Positions 17,130 through 25,984 of a stretch of 64,000 nt of DNA are shown piece after piece; within the stretch, counting starts at the first letter, position 1, and every line of letters begins with the position of its first letter. Origin of the DNA: Myxococcales bacterium (GTDB lineage: Bacteria; Myxococcota_A; Polyangia; Polyangiales; Polyangiaceae); contig JADJKB010000003.1 of the NCBI GenBank assembly GCA_016706225.1, positions 744,001-808,000 on the forward strand, written 5' to 3'. The position numbers and the translations under genes are program-made. The notes under the pieces are model-generated. The model was not told the DNA's origin, ran no database searches, and worked only from the letters and a program-made list of their open reading frames with translations.

Positions 17130-18905
17130 TCAGGGAGCGCGCGGTTCGTCCTTCTTGCGTAGCGGGATCAGGCGCTGCGCCTGAATCTCGAGCGCGGCGT
17201 CCGGGTCGACGTTGTCGCTGTGGCAGCCGGCCTTTGCGCCCGCCTCGGCGCCCACGAGTGCCTTGGTCTTGGTCGCCAAGCGGTGCAATTCCTCCGGCGG
17301 GAGCACACCCCGCTTCTCGAGCGTGGCCCGCTGCTCGGGTGTCAGCGCCGGGCTCTTGAGCACGCGCTCGCGCTCGAACCCGTCCGCCTTGCCACTCGCA
17401 AACTCCACGATCTCCTTGGAGATGCGCACCGAGCACCAGTCGTGCCCGCACATCGCGCAAAAGTCGGTGTCGACGTCGAGATCTTCGTCGTGCAGCGCCC
17501 GGGCGTAGTCACCGTCGAAGGCGAGCTCGAAGTGTCTCTCCCAGTTCAGCGCCGCGCGGGCCTTGGTCAGGTTGTCGTCCCAGTCCCGAGCCCCCGGAAT
17601 GCCGAGCGCCACGTCCGCGGCGTGCGCCGCGATCTTGTAGGCGATACAACCCTGCTTCACGTCGTCCTTCTTGGGCAGACCGACGTGTTCCTTCGGCGTG
17701 ACGTAGCACAGCATCGACGCTCCGTGGTACGCCGCTGACGTCGCACCGATGCAGCTCGTGATGTGATCGTAACCGGGGAAGACATCCGTCACGAGCGGAC
17801 CGAGCACGTAGAACGGCGCGCCGTGACACAGGCGACGCTCGAGCTTCATGTTGTATTCGATCTGATCGAACGGCACGTGCCCGGGTCCCTCGATCATGAC
17901 CTGAATGCCCTTCTTCCAGGCGCGCTCGGTGAGCTCCCCCAACGTCTCGAGCTCGTTCAGCTGGGCCTGGTCGCTGGCGTCCGCGAGCCCACCCGGACGC
18001 AGGCCGTCGCCGAGAGAGAACGAGACGTCGTACTCACGCATCACGTCGCAGATCCGCTCGAACAGCGTGTACATCGGGTTCTCTGCACCATGCACCAGCA
18101 TCCACTTTGCCAGCAGGGAGCCTCCGCGACTGACGATGCCAATCAGGCGTTTTTGCACGAAGGCCAGGTGCTCACGCAGCACCCCCGCGTGAATGGTGAA
18201 GTAATCGACGCCCTGCGCCGCTTGCTTGCGCAGCGTCTCCAGGATGACCGCCTCGCTCAGCTCTTCGATCTTGCGCCCGATGATCATCGAGTAGATCGGC
18301 ACGGTGCCGATGGGCACGCTGGAGGCCCGAATGATCGCGTCCCGACAGGCGTCGAGATCTCCGCCGGTCGAGAGGTCCATCACCGTGTCTGCGCCCCAGC
18401 GCACCGACCAGCGCATCTTCTCGACCTCCTCGTCGAGGCCGCTGGAGACCGGTGAGGCGCCCAGGTTCGCGTTGATCTTGGTGCGACTGGCCCTGCCAAT
18501 GCACATCGGCTCGAGCGCGTACGAGAGGTGCACGCGGTTGGCCGGAATGATCATGCGACCGGCCGCCACTTCGTCCCGAACCTGCTCGGGTGTCAGGTGC
18601 CTTTCGCTGGCGGCGACGCGCCGCATTTCGGGCGTGACCGCGCCGAGGCGTGCGTGCTCGAGCTGGGTGACGGGGACGAACCCCTCCGGCGCAACCGCGA
18701 ACCCGTCATCGCCACGCCGCCAGCCATCGGGCAGGAAATCCCAGGCAGTCTTGTCGCTGGGGGGCGGCATGCCGGGAGTGTCCGGCGACGAAAAGGCGAG
18801 CGGGCCGCCGATGTCAGCGGCGTTGGCGAGGGAACCCGGGCTCGTTCCTTCGCGCAGTGTCGATGGATTGTGAGCGCCGCGGTGGGGCAAGGTCCAGGTG
18901 GGCAT
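17130..18905 (-). CDS. thiC: Phosphomethylpyrimidine synthase ThiC
   Basis: This 591-residue radical-SAM enzyme converts aminoimidazole ribotide to the thiamine pyrimidine HMP-P. The core is plain: NRVHLSYALEPMCIGR, KINANLGASPVSSG, MDLSTGGDLDACRD, FTIHAGVL, ENPMYTLF and the cluster motif CAMCGHDWC (CxxCxxxxC) near residues 483-491. Length fits the family. The preceding leader carries a TPP aptamer, so expression should fall when thiamine pyrophosphate is abundant. The gene stands alone. On the coding strand GGAAGG, the likely Shine-Dalgarno, lies just upstream of an ACGACCTCC segment that can pair with it. Confidence 0.97.
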   Translation of the reverse strand: MPTWTLPHRGAHNPSTLREGTSPGSLANAADIGGPLAFSSPDTPGMPPPSDKTAWDFLPDGWRRGDDGFAVAPEGFVPVTQLEHARLGAVTPEMRRVAASERHLTPEQVRDEVAAGRMIIPANRVHLSYALEPMCIGRASRTKINANLGASPVSSGLDEEVEKMRWSVRWGADTVMDLSTGGDLDACRDAIIRASSVPIGTVPIYSMIIGRKIEELSEAVILETLRKQAAQGVDYFTIHAGVLREHLAFVQKRLIGIVSRGGSLLAKWMLVHGAENPMYTLFERICDVMREYDVSFSLGDGLRPGGLADASDQAQLNELETLGELTERAWKKGIQVMIEGPGHVPFDQIEYNMKLERRLCHGAPFYVLGPLVTDVFPGYDHITSCIGATSAAYHGASMLCYVTPKEHVGLPKKDDVKQGCIAYKIAAHAADVALGIPGARDWDDNLTKARAALNWERHFELAFDGDYARALHDEDLDVDTDFCAMCGHDWCSVRISKEIVEFASGKADGFERERVLKSPALTPEQRATLEKRGVLPPEELHRLATKTKALVGAEAGAKAGCHSDNVDPDAALEIQAQRLIPLRKKDEPRAP

Positions 18906-18961
18906 GTAGGAGGTCGTCCTTCCTTGTCACTCGGTCGGAAACGACGCCGGGTCCACCGGTC

Positions 18962-19047
18962 GTCGCAATCCCTCCGCCGGTCCGAACCGGATCAGGTTGT
19001 GCGGGTTCCTCTCAGCTGCCTCTGAAAGAGGCCGCGCCCCGAGCGAC
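18962..19047 (-). promoter_or_regulatory. TPP riboswitch (thi box) controlling thiC
   Basis: On the minus strand the region contains the canonical aptamer elements in order. Closing stem P1 is GTCGC/GCGAC, followed by CGGGGC. P3 is GCCTC-tttca-GAGGC. The CTGAGAGG and AACCCG segment comes next, then AACCTGATCCGG. P5 is CCGGT-TCGG-ACCGG and GGAGGGAT closes the core. Every conserved block of the TPP family is recognisable, including CTGAGA and CCTGAT. Downstream, CGTC(G)TTTC can pair with GGAAGGACG and so hide the thiC Shine-Dalgarno, which would suit translational control. That platform is inference. Confidence 0.95.
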
Positions 19048-19133
19048 ACGTGGGCTCGTAACCGAGAACTCCCGGGGCGGCCAGTAGATCCACCATCGCA
19101 CAGTGTGCGCCCCGCGGAGGTGGGGATTGCCCC

Positions 19134-19163
19134 TTGTTCCGGCCTTGCCCGCCCGCCTATGCT
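19134..19163 (+). promoter_or_regulatory. Candidate sigma-70 promoter of the Sel1 lipoprotein gene
   Basis: TTGTTC and TATGCT are separated by 18 bp, upstream of the gene starting at 19192. It lies between the divergent thi-box leader and the Sel1 gene. Resemblance to consensus only. Confidence 0.4.
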
Positions 19164-19191
19164 CGACTGTTTCGTGAGCCAAGGAGCGCCC

Positions 19192-22100
19192 ATGTCCAGG
19201 TCAATCGCGGTCGCCGGTATTTCCTTCATCGCTGTGGTCATTGGCGCGTGCGGCGGGCCAACGCTGCCAGCGAACAACGCGGGCCCCACCATCGGTCGGC
19301 CGTCGGCCGACGTCGTCTCGACCTACGCCGAGCCGCTCATCGTCGACTGGGACTCCGACCACCGCACCGATCTGGAGGTCCTCACGCGCGACCGCATCGC
19401 AGTCGTCCGTTATCAGAAGGACGCCATCATGATGCTGAAGGACTGCACCCTGGAGGGGTCCTACGGCTACGTCGGCGTGACCAAGAAAGAAGACCTCATC
19501 CGTTACGAGTCGCTCGATGAGGTTGCGGCGAACTTGCCCGGCATCTTCGCCATCGGCGGGGCGAGCCTTGGCGCCGACATGTCGAAGGGCACCACCATCG
19601 ACATCGGTCTCGTGGTCGTCGGCAAACGCACGGCAGTGCGCACCAGCGCCGAGCGCGCCGAGCTCAAGGGTGAGTGCGAGGGCGCGACCCACTTCGTCCG
19701 CGGTGCAACCATTGGTGCATTCGCCGTGCAGACCGGGCAGCGCTCGAAGGTGGGGACGGTGGCCAGCCTGTTCGGCGCCGGAGTCTCCGCGAGCAGCGGC
19801 AGCAGCAAGCTCGTGTCCAAGAAGGACGGCACCATCGACAAGTGCTCGAGCTCGAGCACCGAAGCGCCGAACGCTCCAGAGGGTTGTCGATCACTCTTGA
19901 GGCTGGAGCTGCGACCGTTCAACGCCCCGAAGGTCGCCGCCAAGGACGCCGCGGGCAAGTCCGTTGCCAAGGCCAAGGACATCCCCGAGTGCAGCGCGGG
20001 CTTCGTCTGGGACGGCGCCAAGTGCGCGACCAAGTCGACGACCAAAGCCTTCGCTTGCTCGGGCAAAGACCAGGGGCAGTGCCGGGCCCAGTGTGACAAG
20101 AACAACGCCCGCAGCTGCTCCCAGCTGGCGCTGATCTATCGAGCCGAAGGCAAGGACCAGGTGCAAGCCGTGGCCTTCTTCAAGAAGGCTTGCAACCTGG
20201 GCGAAGAGTCGGCCTGCGCCGAGCACGGCGCACACTTGCTGAACGGCATCGGGGTGGAGCCGGACAAGTTCAAGGCCCTGGAGACCTTCAAGAAGGCATG
20301 CGCGGCCGGCGACTCGCTCGGCTGTTCGTTTCTTGGTCGCATGCACCGCGCCGGCACCGCGACCGAGCCCAGCGAAGCGAAGGCCCTGGCGTTGTTCAAG
20401 CGCGCTTGCGACGGCGGTTTCTCTCAGGGCTGCGTCGAGCTCGGCACGGTGCACGAGCAGGGCGTCGGCACTCGACGCGACTACAAACAGGCGCTCAGAT
20501 ACTACGAGCGGGCGTGCAAGGCGGACGACGCGGACGGCTGCGCCCACCTCGGCACGCTGTACACCAGCGACCGGCGCGGCGCCGGGCTCGACCGGCAAAA
20601 GGCGATGGAGCTCTTCAAGGGCTCCTGCGACCGAAACAGCGCTCTGGGCTGCACGGAGCTCGGCAACATGTACGTCGGCGGCGCTGGCATGGATCGCCAG
20701 AAGCAGACCGAGCACGACCAGGAGGCCGCCAAGCTCTACGAGAAAGCCTGCGGCCTGTGGGGTGGCGCCGAAGGTTGCGCGCGCCTCGGTTACATGATGG
20801 TCCTGGGCTGGGGCGTGAAACGCGATACCTACGCCGGCAACCTGAAGATCAAGAAAGGGTGCGAGGAAAACAGCGGTTACGCCTGCGTGCAACTCGGCAA
20901 GATCTTGGCCGGAGGCATGTACGGACAGCCCCGCGATGCGGTCAAGGCCTACGAGAACTACGACAAAGCCTGCAACCTCTTCGAGGGTGAAGGCTGTTTC
21001 TTGATCGGGCAGCTCTACCGCAACGGCGAGGGTGTGCAGCGCGACGACACCCGCGCGCACAGCTACTTCGAGCGCGGCTGCCGGACCGGAAACCCGCGGG
21101 CCTGTTACCACGTGGCGGCGGACCTCTACACCGGCAAAGGTGTCTCGAAGCGTGACAACGCCAAGGCCATGAGCCACTACGAACACTCGTGCGCGGGCGG
21201 CTGGGCCGACTCCTGCAACGAGGTCGGCTTCCTCTACGACAAGGGCGAAGGCGGCGTGAAACAGGACAAACAGAAGGCTGCGGCCCTGTTCGATCAAGGC
21301 TGCGAGCTCGGCAGCTCGACGGCTTGCGAAAACCTGGGGCGTTACATCGAGTCCGGCGTCTACAAGGCGTCGTCCAAGGACCGCGCCCTCGAGCTCTACG
21401 CCAAGGCCTGCGAAGCCGATGCCTCCAAATGCAGCCGCCTCGCCAACAAGTACGAGTACGGCGCCGGGTTCCCCAAGGACATCATGAAGGCGCTGCAGTA
21501 CTACCGAAAGGCCTGCGACAAGTTCCACTATCCGGCCTGCGTCGACCTCGGTCGCATCTACCGGAGTGGCTACAGCGGTCTGAATCGTGACGACCGCACC
21601 GCCTTCGGCTTCTACCAGAAGGCCTGCAGTGGGCGCATCGAGTCCGCCTGTGACGAGATGGCCGACATGTACGCGGAAGGTCAAGGCGTGTCGCCCGATC
21701 CCGTGCAGGCCGCGCGTCTCCGCCAGACCAGCTGTGACCGCGGCAACACCAAGAGTTGCCGCAGCCTGGCCAAGATGTACGTGGATGGTGTGGGCGTCCC
21801 CAAGAAGGATCCCGAAATGGCCGCCAAGCTCCACGAGAAGGCCTGCTACATGCGGTCCCGAGATGATTGCTACGAGCTCGCCTTGCTCTACGAAAAGGGC
21901 ACGGGCGTGAAGCAGGACGGCAAGAAGGTCGCCGAGTTCTTCCAGCGCTCATGCAACTTCGGCAACTACCAAGCGTGCTCCAACATGGGTTACTTCATGT
22001 ACAAAGGCACGGCGGATCAGAAGAAGGACACTGCGATGGGACTGTCGAAGTTGCGCTACGCGTGCAGCTCGTACGGCCGCTACATGAAGGACGACAAGGA

Positions 22101-22209
22101 GCGCGCCCAGAAGGTCTGGGCCTGCGGGGCGCTCAAGAAGTTGAACCAGAAGTTCGACCCACCGGCGCCGAAACCGACGGGACCGATCCGCGGCACGCAG
22201 AAGATGTGA
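19192..22209 (+). CDS. Large Cys-containing Sel1-repeat lipoprotein
   Basis: A 1005-residue protein. AAGGAG lies 7 bp before the ATG and the signal peptide ends in lipobox IGAC. Residues ~30-240 form an unrecognised globular region. From ~285 to ~980 about 18-20 Sel1 repeats of ~37 residues follow, of the type KAC..G...GC..LG..Y..G.GV..D. Most units carry two Cys at fixed spacing (ACNLGEESAC, ACAAGDSLGC), which would suit disulfides in an exported alpha-solenoid. Such solenoids scaffold protein complexes. The partner is unknown. A second, shorter homologue lies at 26922. Confidence 0.85.
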   Translation: MSRSIAVAGISFIAVVIGACGGPTLPANNAGPTIGRPSADVVSTYAEPLIVDWDSDHRTDLEVLTRDRIAVVRYQKDAIMMLKDCTLEGSYGYVGVTKKEDLIRYESLDEVAANLPGIFAIGGASLGADMSKGTTIDIGLVVVGKRTAVRTSAERAELKGECEGATHFVRGATIGAFAVQTGQRSKVGTVASLFGAGVSASSGSSKLVSKKDGTIDKCSSSSTEAPNAPEGCRSLLRLELRPFNAPKVAAKDAAGKSVAKAKDIPECSAGFVWDGAKCATKSTTKAFACSGKDQGQCRAQCDKNNARSCSQLALIYRAEGKDQVQAVAFFKKACNLGEESACAEHGAHLLNGIGVEPDKFKALETFKKACAAGDSLGCSFLGRMHRAGTATEPSEAKALALFKRACDGGFSQGCVELGTVHEQGVGTRRDYKQALRYYERACKADDADGCAHLGTLYTSDRRGAGLDRQKAMELFKGSCDRNSALGCTELGNMYVGGAGMDRQKQTEHDQEAAKLYEKACGLWGGAEGCARLGYMMVLGWGVKRDTYAGNLKIKKGCEENSGYACVQLGKILAGGMYGQPRDAVKAYENYDKACNLFEGEGCFLIGQLYRNGEGVQRDDTRAHSYFERGCRTGNPRACYHVAADLYTGKGVSKRDNAKAMSHYEHSCAGGWADSCNEVGFLYDKGEGGVKQDKQKAAALFDQGCELGSSTACENLGRYIESGVYKASSKDRALELYAKACEADASKCSRLANKYEYGAGFPKDIMKALQYYRKACDKFHYPACVDLGRIYRSGYSGLNRDDRTAFGFYQKACSGRIESACDEMADMYAEGQGVSPDPVQAARLRQTSCDRGNTKSCRSLAKMYVDGVGVPKKDPEMAAKLHEKACYMRSRDDCYELALLYEKGTGVKQDGKKVAEFFQRSCNFGNYQACSNMGYFMYKGTADQKKDTAMGLSKLRYACSSYGRYMKDDKERAQKVWACGALKKLNQKFDPPAPKPTGPIRGTQKM

Positions 22210-22230
22210 GCGGGGCCGGCCCGAAGGAGC

Positions 22231-22262
22231 GCGGAAACCGCGGGGGAATCCTCGGTTTCCGC
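22231..22262 (+). terminator. Hairpin downstream of the Sel1 lipoprotein gene
   Basis: GCGGAAACCG and CGGTTTCCGC form a perfect 10-bp inverted repeat around a 12-base loop, 22 bp after the stop. No U-tract follows, so termination by hairpin alone or with another factor is assumed. Confidence 0.5.
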
Positions 22263-22367
22263 CAGAGGCCGCTTGCGACCTCGGCTCGCGCGGTAAGAAT
22301 GTAGCGAATCCGCACACTGGCCGGGGCTCCGCGGCCCCAAGTTGTTCCCTGCGCGAACACCTTCGCG

Positions 22368-22373
22368 TAGACT
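22368..22373 (+). promoter_or_regulatory. Candidate -10 (TAGACT) of the kinase gene at 22384
   Basis: TAGACT lies 10 bp before the ATG, the same hexamer as in front of hslO. TTGTTC at 22342-22347 could be a -35 but the spacer is 20 bp. Confidence 0.33.
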
Positions 22374-22383
22374 CCGAGGTCTC

Positions 22384-23853
22384 ATGGAGAATGCCCCCGT
22401 CCGCCCTGGCGACGTGATCGCCGGCAAGTTCCGAGTCGAGCGCCTGCTCGGCGAGGGTGGCATGGGTGTGGTGGTCGCGGCGCTGCACCTCGAGCTCGAA
22501 CAACGCGTCGCGGTAAAATTCCTGCTCCCGGAGATCGCCAAGCGTAACGACGCGGCAGAGCGCTTCCGACGGGAGGCGCGCGCCGCCGTGAAGATCCGAA
22601 GTGAGCATGTCGCGCGTGTGCTCGACGTGGGCAGCACCGAGGACGGCGTCCCCTACATGGTCATGGAGTACCTCGAGGGGCACGACCTGGGAGACGAGCT
22701 GCGCGAGCGGGGTCAGCTACCCGTTGGCGAGGCCGTGAGCTTCATGCTGCAGGCCAGCGAGGCGGTCGCCGAGGCACACGCTGCTGGCATCGTGCATCGT
22801 GATCTGAAGCCCGCCAACCTGTTCCTGTCCAAACGGGCAGACGGCTCCCGGCTGATCAAGGTCCTGGACTTCGGCATTTCGAAGTCCGTCATGGGAGGGT
22901 CGAGCTCGGATCTTTCCCTGACTGCCACCTCCGCCTTGATCGGCTCGCCGCTCTACATGTCGCCGGAGCAGATGCACTCTGCAAAGAACGTCGACACCCG
23001 CACGGACATCTGGGCGCTCGGAGCGATCCTGTTCCAGCTCTTGGCGAATCGACCGCCCTACGTCGCCGAGTCGATTCCGCAGCTCTGCAGCGCGCTGCTC
23101 AACGACCTGCCACCGCCACTGTCGGATTTCCGACCGGACATTCCCCCGGAGCTCCAGGCTGTCGTCACGCGTGCGCTGGCCAAGGACCGAGAGCAACGTT
23201 GGCAGAGCGTCGGTGACATGTCGCTCGCTCTCTGCGAATTTGCACCTGAGGCCCGCGTTCACGCCGAGCGCGCCTCGCGCATGCATTCATCCCAGAGCGG
23301 CATCACCACGCCGTCTCTGACCGACGCGGAGCGCGAAGTTCCGCCGCGCCCAGCGAGTGTTTCGGTGGCCATCTCCAATGACTCCCCACTGGCAAACCTG
23401 CCGACGGAGTCCAGCTCTCCGAAGGCCATTGCAGAGCGCACGCTGAACTCCTGGGGCAAGACCGGCGGCTCGCAGAGCGCCGCAGCCGAAAAACCCCGGC
23501 GGCCCATTGCGGCCATCGCCGCGGGCGGTGTGGCGGCGTTGGCGCTCGTTGCTTTTGGCGTCAGCCGCACGACCGCCACGGCGACGCCGAGCGCGACGCC
23601 TGCCACCGAGCCACCCGCTACGCTGGCCGCTCAGAGCCCGGTTCCAGCGGAGCCCACGCCCGCGGTCGCCCCCGCACCAATCCCCAAGCCACAAGAGCCC
23701 GTCGCCGCGGATGTCGCGGATGCCGCAGCGCAGCCGACACCAGCGAAGCCCGCAGTGAAATCGACCCCCGCCCACGTGAACGTCCCCGGCGAACGACCGA
23801 ACAAACCGAGCACGAAGCCCCCGCCACCGACTGACTTCGGCGGCCGACGCTGA
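22384..23853 (+). CDS. Membrane-anchored Ser/Thr protein kinase
   Basis: A 489-residue protein. The kinase domain covers about residues 15-285: LGEGGMGVVV glycine loop, VAVKF Lys, HRDLKPANLF catalytic loop, DFGISK and YMSPEQM, all intact. A Ser/Thr-rich linker leads to a membrane segment near residues 373-395, then ~90 residues of Pro/Ala/Thr/Lys-rich tail. The layout equals the kinase at 4990. Seven bp downstream begins a secreted TPR/PEGA-like gene, and 1 bp of overlap links that to a Cys-repeat lipoprotein. The three probably form an operon. Confidence 0.92.
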   Translation: MENAPVRPGDVIAGKFRVERLLGEGGMGVVVAALHLELEQRVAVKFLLPEIAKRNDAAERFRREARAAVKIRSEHVARVLDVGSTEDGVPYMVMEYLEGHDLGDELRERGQLPVGEAVSFMLQASEAVAEAHAAGIVHRDLKPANLFLSKRADGSRLIKVLDFGISKSVMGGSSSDLSLTATSALIGSPLYMSPEQMHSAKNVDTRTDIWALGAILFQLLANRPPYVAESIPQLCSALLNDLPPPLSDFRPDIPPELQAVVTRALAKDREQRWQSVGDMSLALCEFAPEARVHAERASRMHSSQSGITTPSLTDAEREVPPRPASVSVAISNDSPLANLPTESSSPKAIAERTLNSWGKTGGSQSAAAEKPRRPIAAIAAGGVAALALVAFGVSRTTATATPSATPATEPPATLAAQSPVPAEPTPAVAPAPIPKPQEPVAADVADAAAQPTPAKPAVKSTPAHVNVPGERPNKPSTKPPPPTDFGGRR

Positions 23854-23860
23854 GCTAGCC

Positions 23861-24901
23861 ATGAGCAAGCGGTTAGAACGCTGGGTGGCGGTGGCCACGG
23901 TCTGCGCAAGCTTCACGCCGAACCTGGCGAGAGCCCAGAGCGGCGACAACAAGGTGGCCGCCGAGGCGCTGTTCGACGCAGCTCGCAAGCTGATGGCGGA
24001 GAAACAGTACGCCGCTGCCTGTACGAAGTACGAACAGAGCCAGCGCCTCGACCCCGGCATCGGGACGCTGCTCTATCTCGCTGACTGCTACGAAAATGCC
24101 GGACGCGTTGCCAGCGCCTGGGCGACATTTCGCGAGGGTGCATCCCAGGCGAACGCGGCGGGACAGCAGGACCGCGCCCAGTCCGGCGAGACGCGCGCAG
24201 CGCGCTTGGAGCCGCGATTGTCTCGACTCACCATCAACGTCGCTGGCGAAAACGCCGGCCTCGACGGCTTCGTGTTGCGGCGCGGCGACGGGCTGATCGC
24301 CAAGGCCCTCTGGGGAGTAGCAGTGCCCGTCGATGGCGGCGACTGGGTGATCGAGGCCAGCGCGCCGAAGATGAAGAGCTGGTCGAAGACGCTCAAGGTG
24401 AGTGCCGAGAAGGACGTCGTGAGCATCGACGTTCCCGCCCTGGAGGCAGATCCGGCTGCTGAGAGCGCGCCCGCCGCGGCAGCGCCCGCGGACGCGGCGC
24501 CGCTGGCGGCCCCGACCCCCACCCCGTCGCCGGGCTCACCGGTGCGCGATCAATCGACGACCGGCGATACGCAGCGGACCATCGGCTTGATCGTGGGCGG
24601 CGTCGGAGTCATCGGCGTCGGCTTCGGAACCTATTTTGGCCTGCGCGCATATTCGAAAAACTCGGACGCAAAACAGCTGTGCAACGGGGCGGCCTGTAGC
24701 GATGAGCGTGGCGTCAGCTTGACCGACGACGCGCGCGACGCAGCTCGGCTCTCGAACGTTGCCTTTGGTGTCGGCCTCACTGCGCTGGTTTGTGGAACGG
24801 TGGTGTTTCTGAGCGCGCCTTCGGCAAAGTCGACCGCACTCTCGGTGACTCCCGCGGCTGGCAGGCGCTCGGCGGGCCTGCTCGTCGGAGGCAGCTTTTG
24901 A
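23861..24901 (+). CDS. Secreted TPR/PEGA-like protein with C-terminal membrane hairpin
   Basis: A 346-residue protein with a signal peptide (ends LARAQSG). TPR-like helices follow (AEALFDAARKLMAEKQY, LDPGIGTLLYLADCYE), then a beta region at about residues 120-190 (LSRLTINV, DGGDWVIEASAP) that is PEGA-like in spacing, then a Pro/Ala linker. Two hydrophobic segments come last, separated by a short Cys-containing loop. Same architecture as the product of 6525 and likewise directly behind a kinase gene, so I infer that it is the kinase partner. Its stop overlaps the next ATG (TGATG). Confidence 0.8.
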   Translation: MSKRLERWVAVATVCASFTPNLARAQSGDNKVAAEALFDAARKLMAEKQYAAACTKYEQSQRLDPGIGTLLYLADCYENAGRVASAWATFREGASQANAAGQQDRAQSGETRAARLEPRLSRLTINVAGENAGLDGFVLRRGDGLIAKALWGVAVPVDGGDWVIEASAPKMKSWSKTLKVSAEKDVVSIDVPALEADPAAESAPAAAAPADAAPLAAPTPTPSPGSPVRDQSTTGDTQRTIGLIVGGVGVIGVGFGTYFGLRAYSKNSDAKQLCNGAACSDERGVSLTDDARDAARLSNVAFGVGLTALVCGTVVFLSAPSAKSTALSVTPAAGRRSAGLLVGGSF

Positions 24902-25971
24902 TGCGGCGCGCCCGTTTCATCAAGCTCGGGCTAGCCGCGCTCACGTCGGCGCTCGGCTGCCAGAGCATCGTGGGCATCGAAGAGCGCCACTATGAACCGC
25001 CGGAGCAGGCCAGCCCCGAGTGCAAGGCCTACTGCGACGCGGTCATGAAGGGCTGCACCGGAGCGAACGCGGCCTACGCTGATCGCGATAGCTGCATCGC
25101 CACCTGCGGCAAGATCCCGGGTGGTGAGGCCAACGCGGACAACTCACTCGAGTGCCGCACACAGCAAGCCGAGCTGGCGGTGAGCACCGGGGAGCCCGAG
25201 GTGCACTGCCCAGCGGCGGGCCCGTTCGGCGCGGGCACCTGTGGCTCCACGTGTCAGGCGTACTGCACGCTGCTCGCCGCGTCGTGTGCGGACAAACTTG
25301 TCGGCGTCAGCGACTGCGTCAGCGCCTGCAGCGGCCTGCGCGCGGACAAGAACTACGATTTGACGAGCCTCGATACCGGCGACAACTTGGAGTGCCGTGT
25401 GGCGTACGCGGTGAAGGCAGCGGCAGACCCGACGACCAACTGCGGCCCGGCCGCGCTCAAGAGCTCCGGCTGCGTGGATGCGCCCGACGCCGCTCCGAGC
25501 TGTGAAGACGTCTGCAACCTCGTAGGCGCCGCGTGCACCGGCTCGGCCAAGGTCTATTCGAACAAAGCGGAGTGCCTCGGAGTGTGCAGCGCCCTGGACA
25601 TCGGCAAGAACTCCGACGTCATGGAGAACACCTCGGCGTGCCGCAAGTACCACGCCTACAACTCGATGGCCGCGCCGGCCCAGCACTGCCCACACGCTGG
25701 GCCCGGCGGCGACGGGCACTGTGGCACGGACAACTGCCAGGCCTATTGCCAGCTGTTTTCACGGGTCTGCAAGACCGAGTTCACGACCAGCTTTGGGGAC
25801 GAATCCAAGTGCCTGACGGAGTGCGCCAAGCTGCCCGGCGCCGCGGCGGACACGTGGAGTGCAGCGAGCGCCCAGGGCAACAGCGTGAAGTGTCGCCTGG
25901 TCAACGTGGCGCGGGCCACGACGGACGCGACGAACTGCGCAGCCGCAGCCGGCGGCGGTGAGTGCCAGTGA
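24901..25971 (+). CDS. Lipoprotein with four Cys-patterned repeats
   Basis: A 356-residue protein whose ATG overlaps the preceding TGA by one base. The lipobox is ALGC. The mature part consists of four repeats of ~80 residues, each opening C(K/Q/E)xxC followed by a hydrophobic run and a third Cys, then a second Cys pair such as CIATC, CVSAC, CLGVC or CLTEC. The opening pairs are ECKAYC, TCQAYC, SCEDVC and NCQAYC. I do not recognise a named family. The pattern suggests disulfide-bonded helical modules outside the cytoplasm. It is operonic with the kinase/TPR pair, so it may be a third component of that module. Confidence 0.75.
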   Translation: MRRARFIKLGLAALTSALGCQSIVGIEERHYEPPEQASPECKAYCDAVMKGCTGANAAYADRDSCIATCGKIPGGEANADNSLECRTQQAELAVSTGEPEVHCPAAGPFGAGTCGSTCQAYCTLLAASCADKLVGVSDCVSACSGLRADKNYDLTSLDTGDNLECRVAYAVKAAADPTTNCGPAALKSSGCVDAPDAAPSCEDVCNLVGAACTGSAKVYSNKAECLGVCSALDIGKNSDVMENTSACRKYHAYNSMAAPAQHCPHAGPGGDGHCGTDNCQAYCQLFSRVCKTEFTTSFGDESKCLTECAKLPGAAADTWSAASAQGNSVKCRLVNVARATTDATNCAAAAGGGECQ

Positions 25972-25984
25972 GTTCGCACACCGC

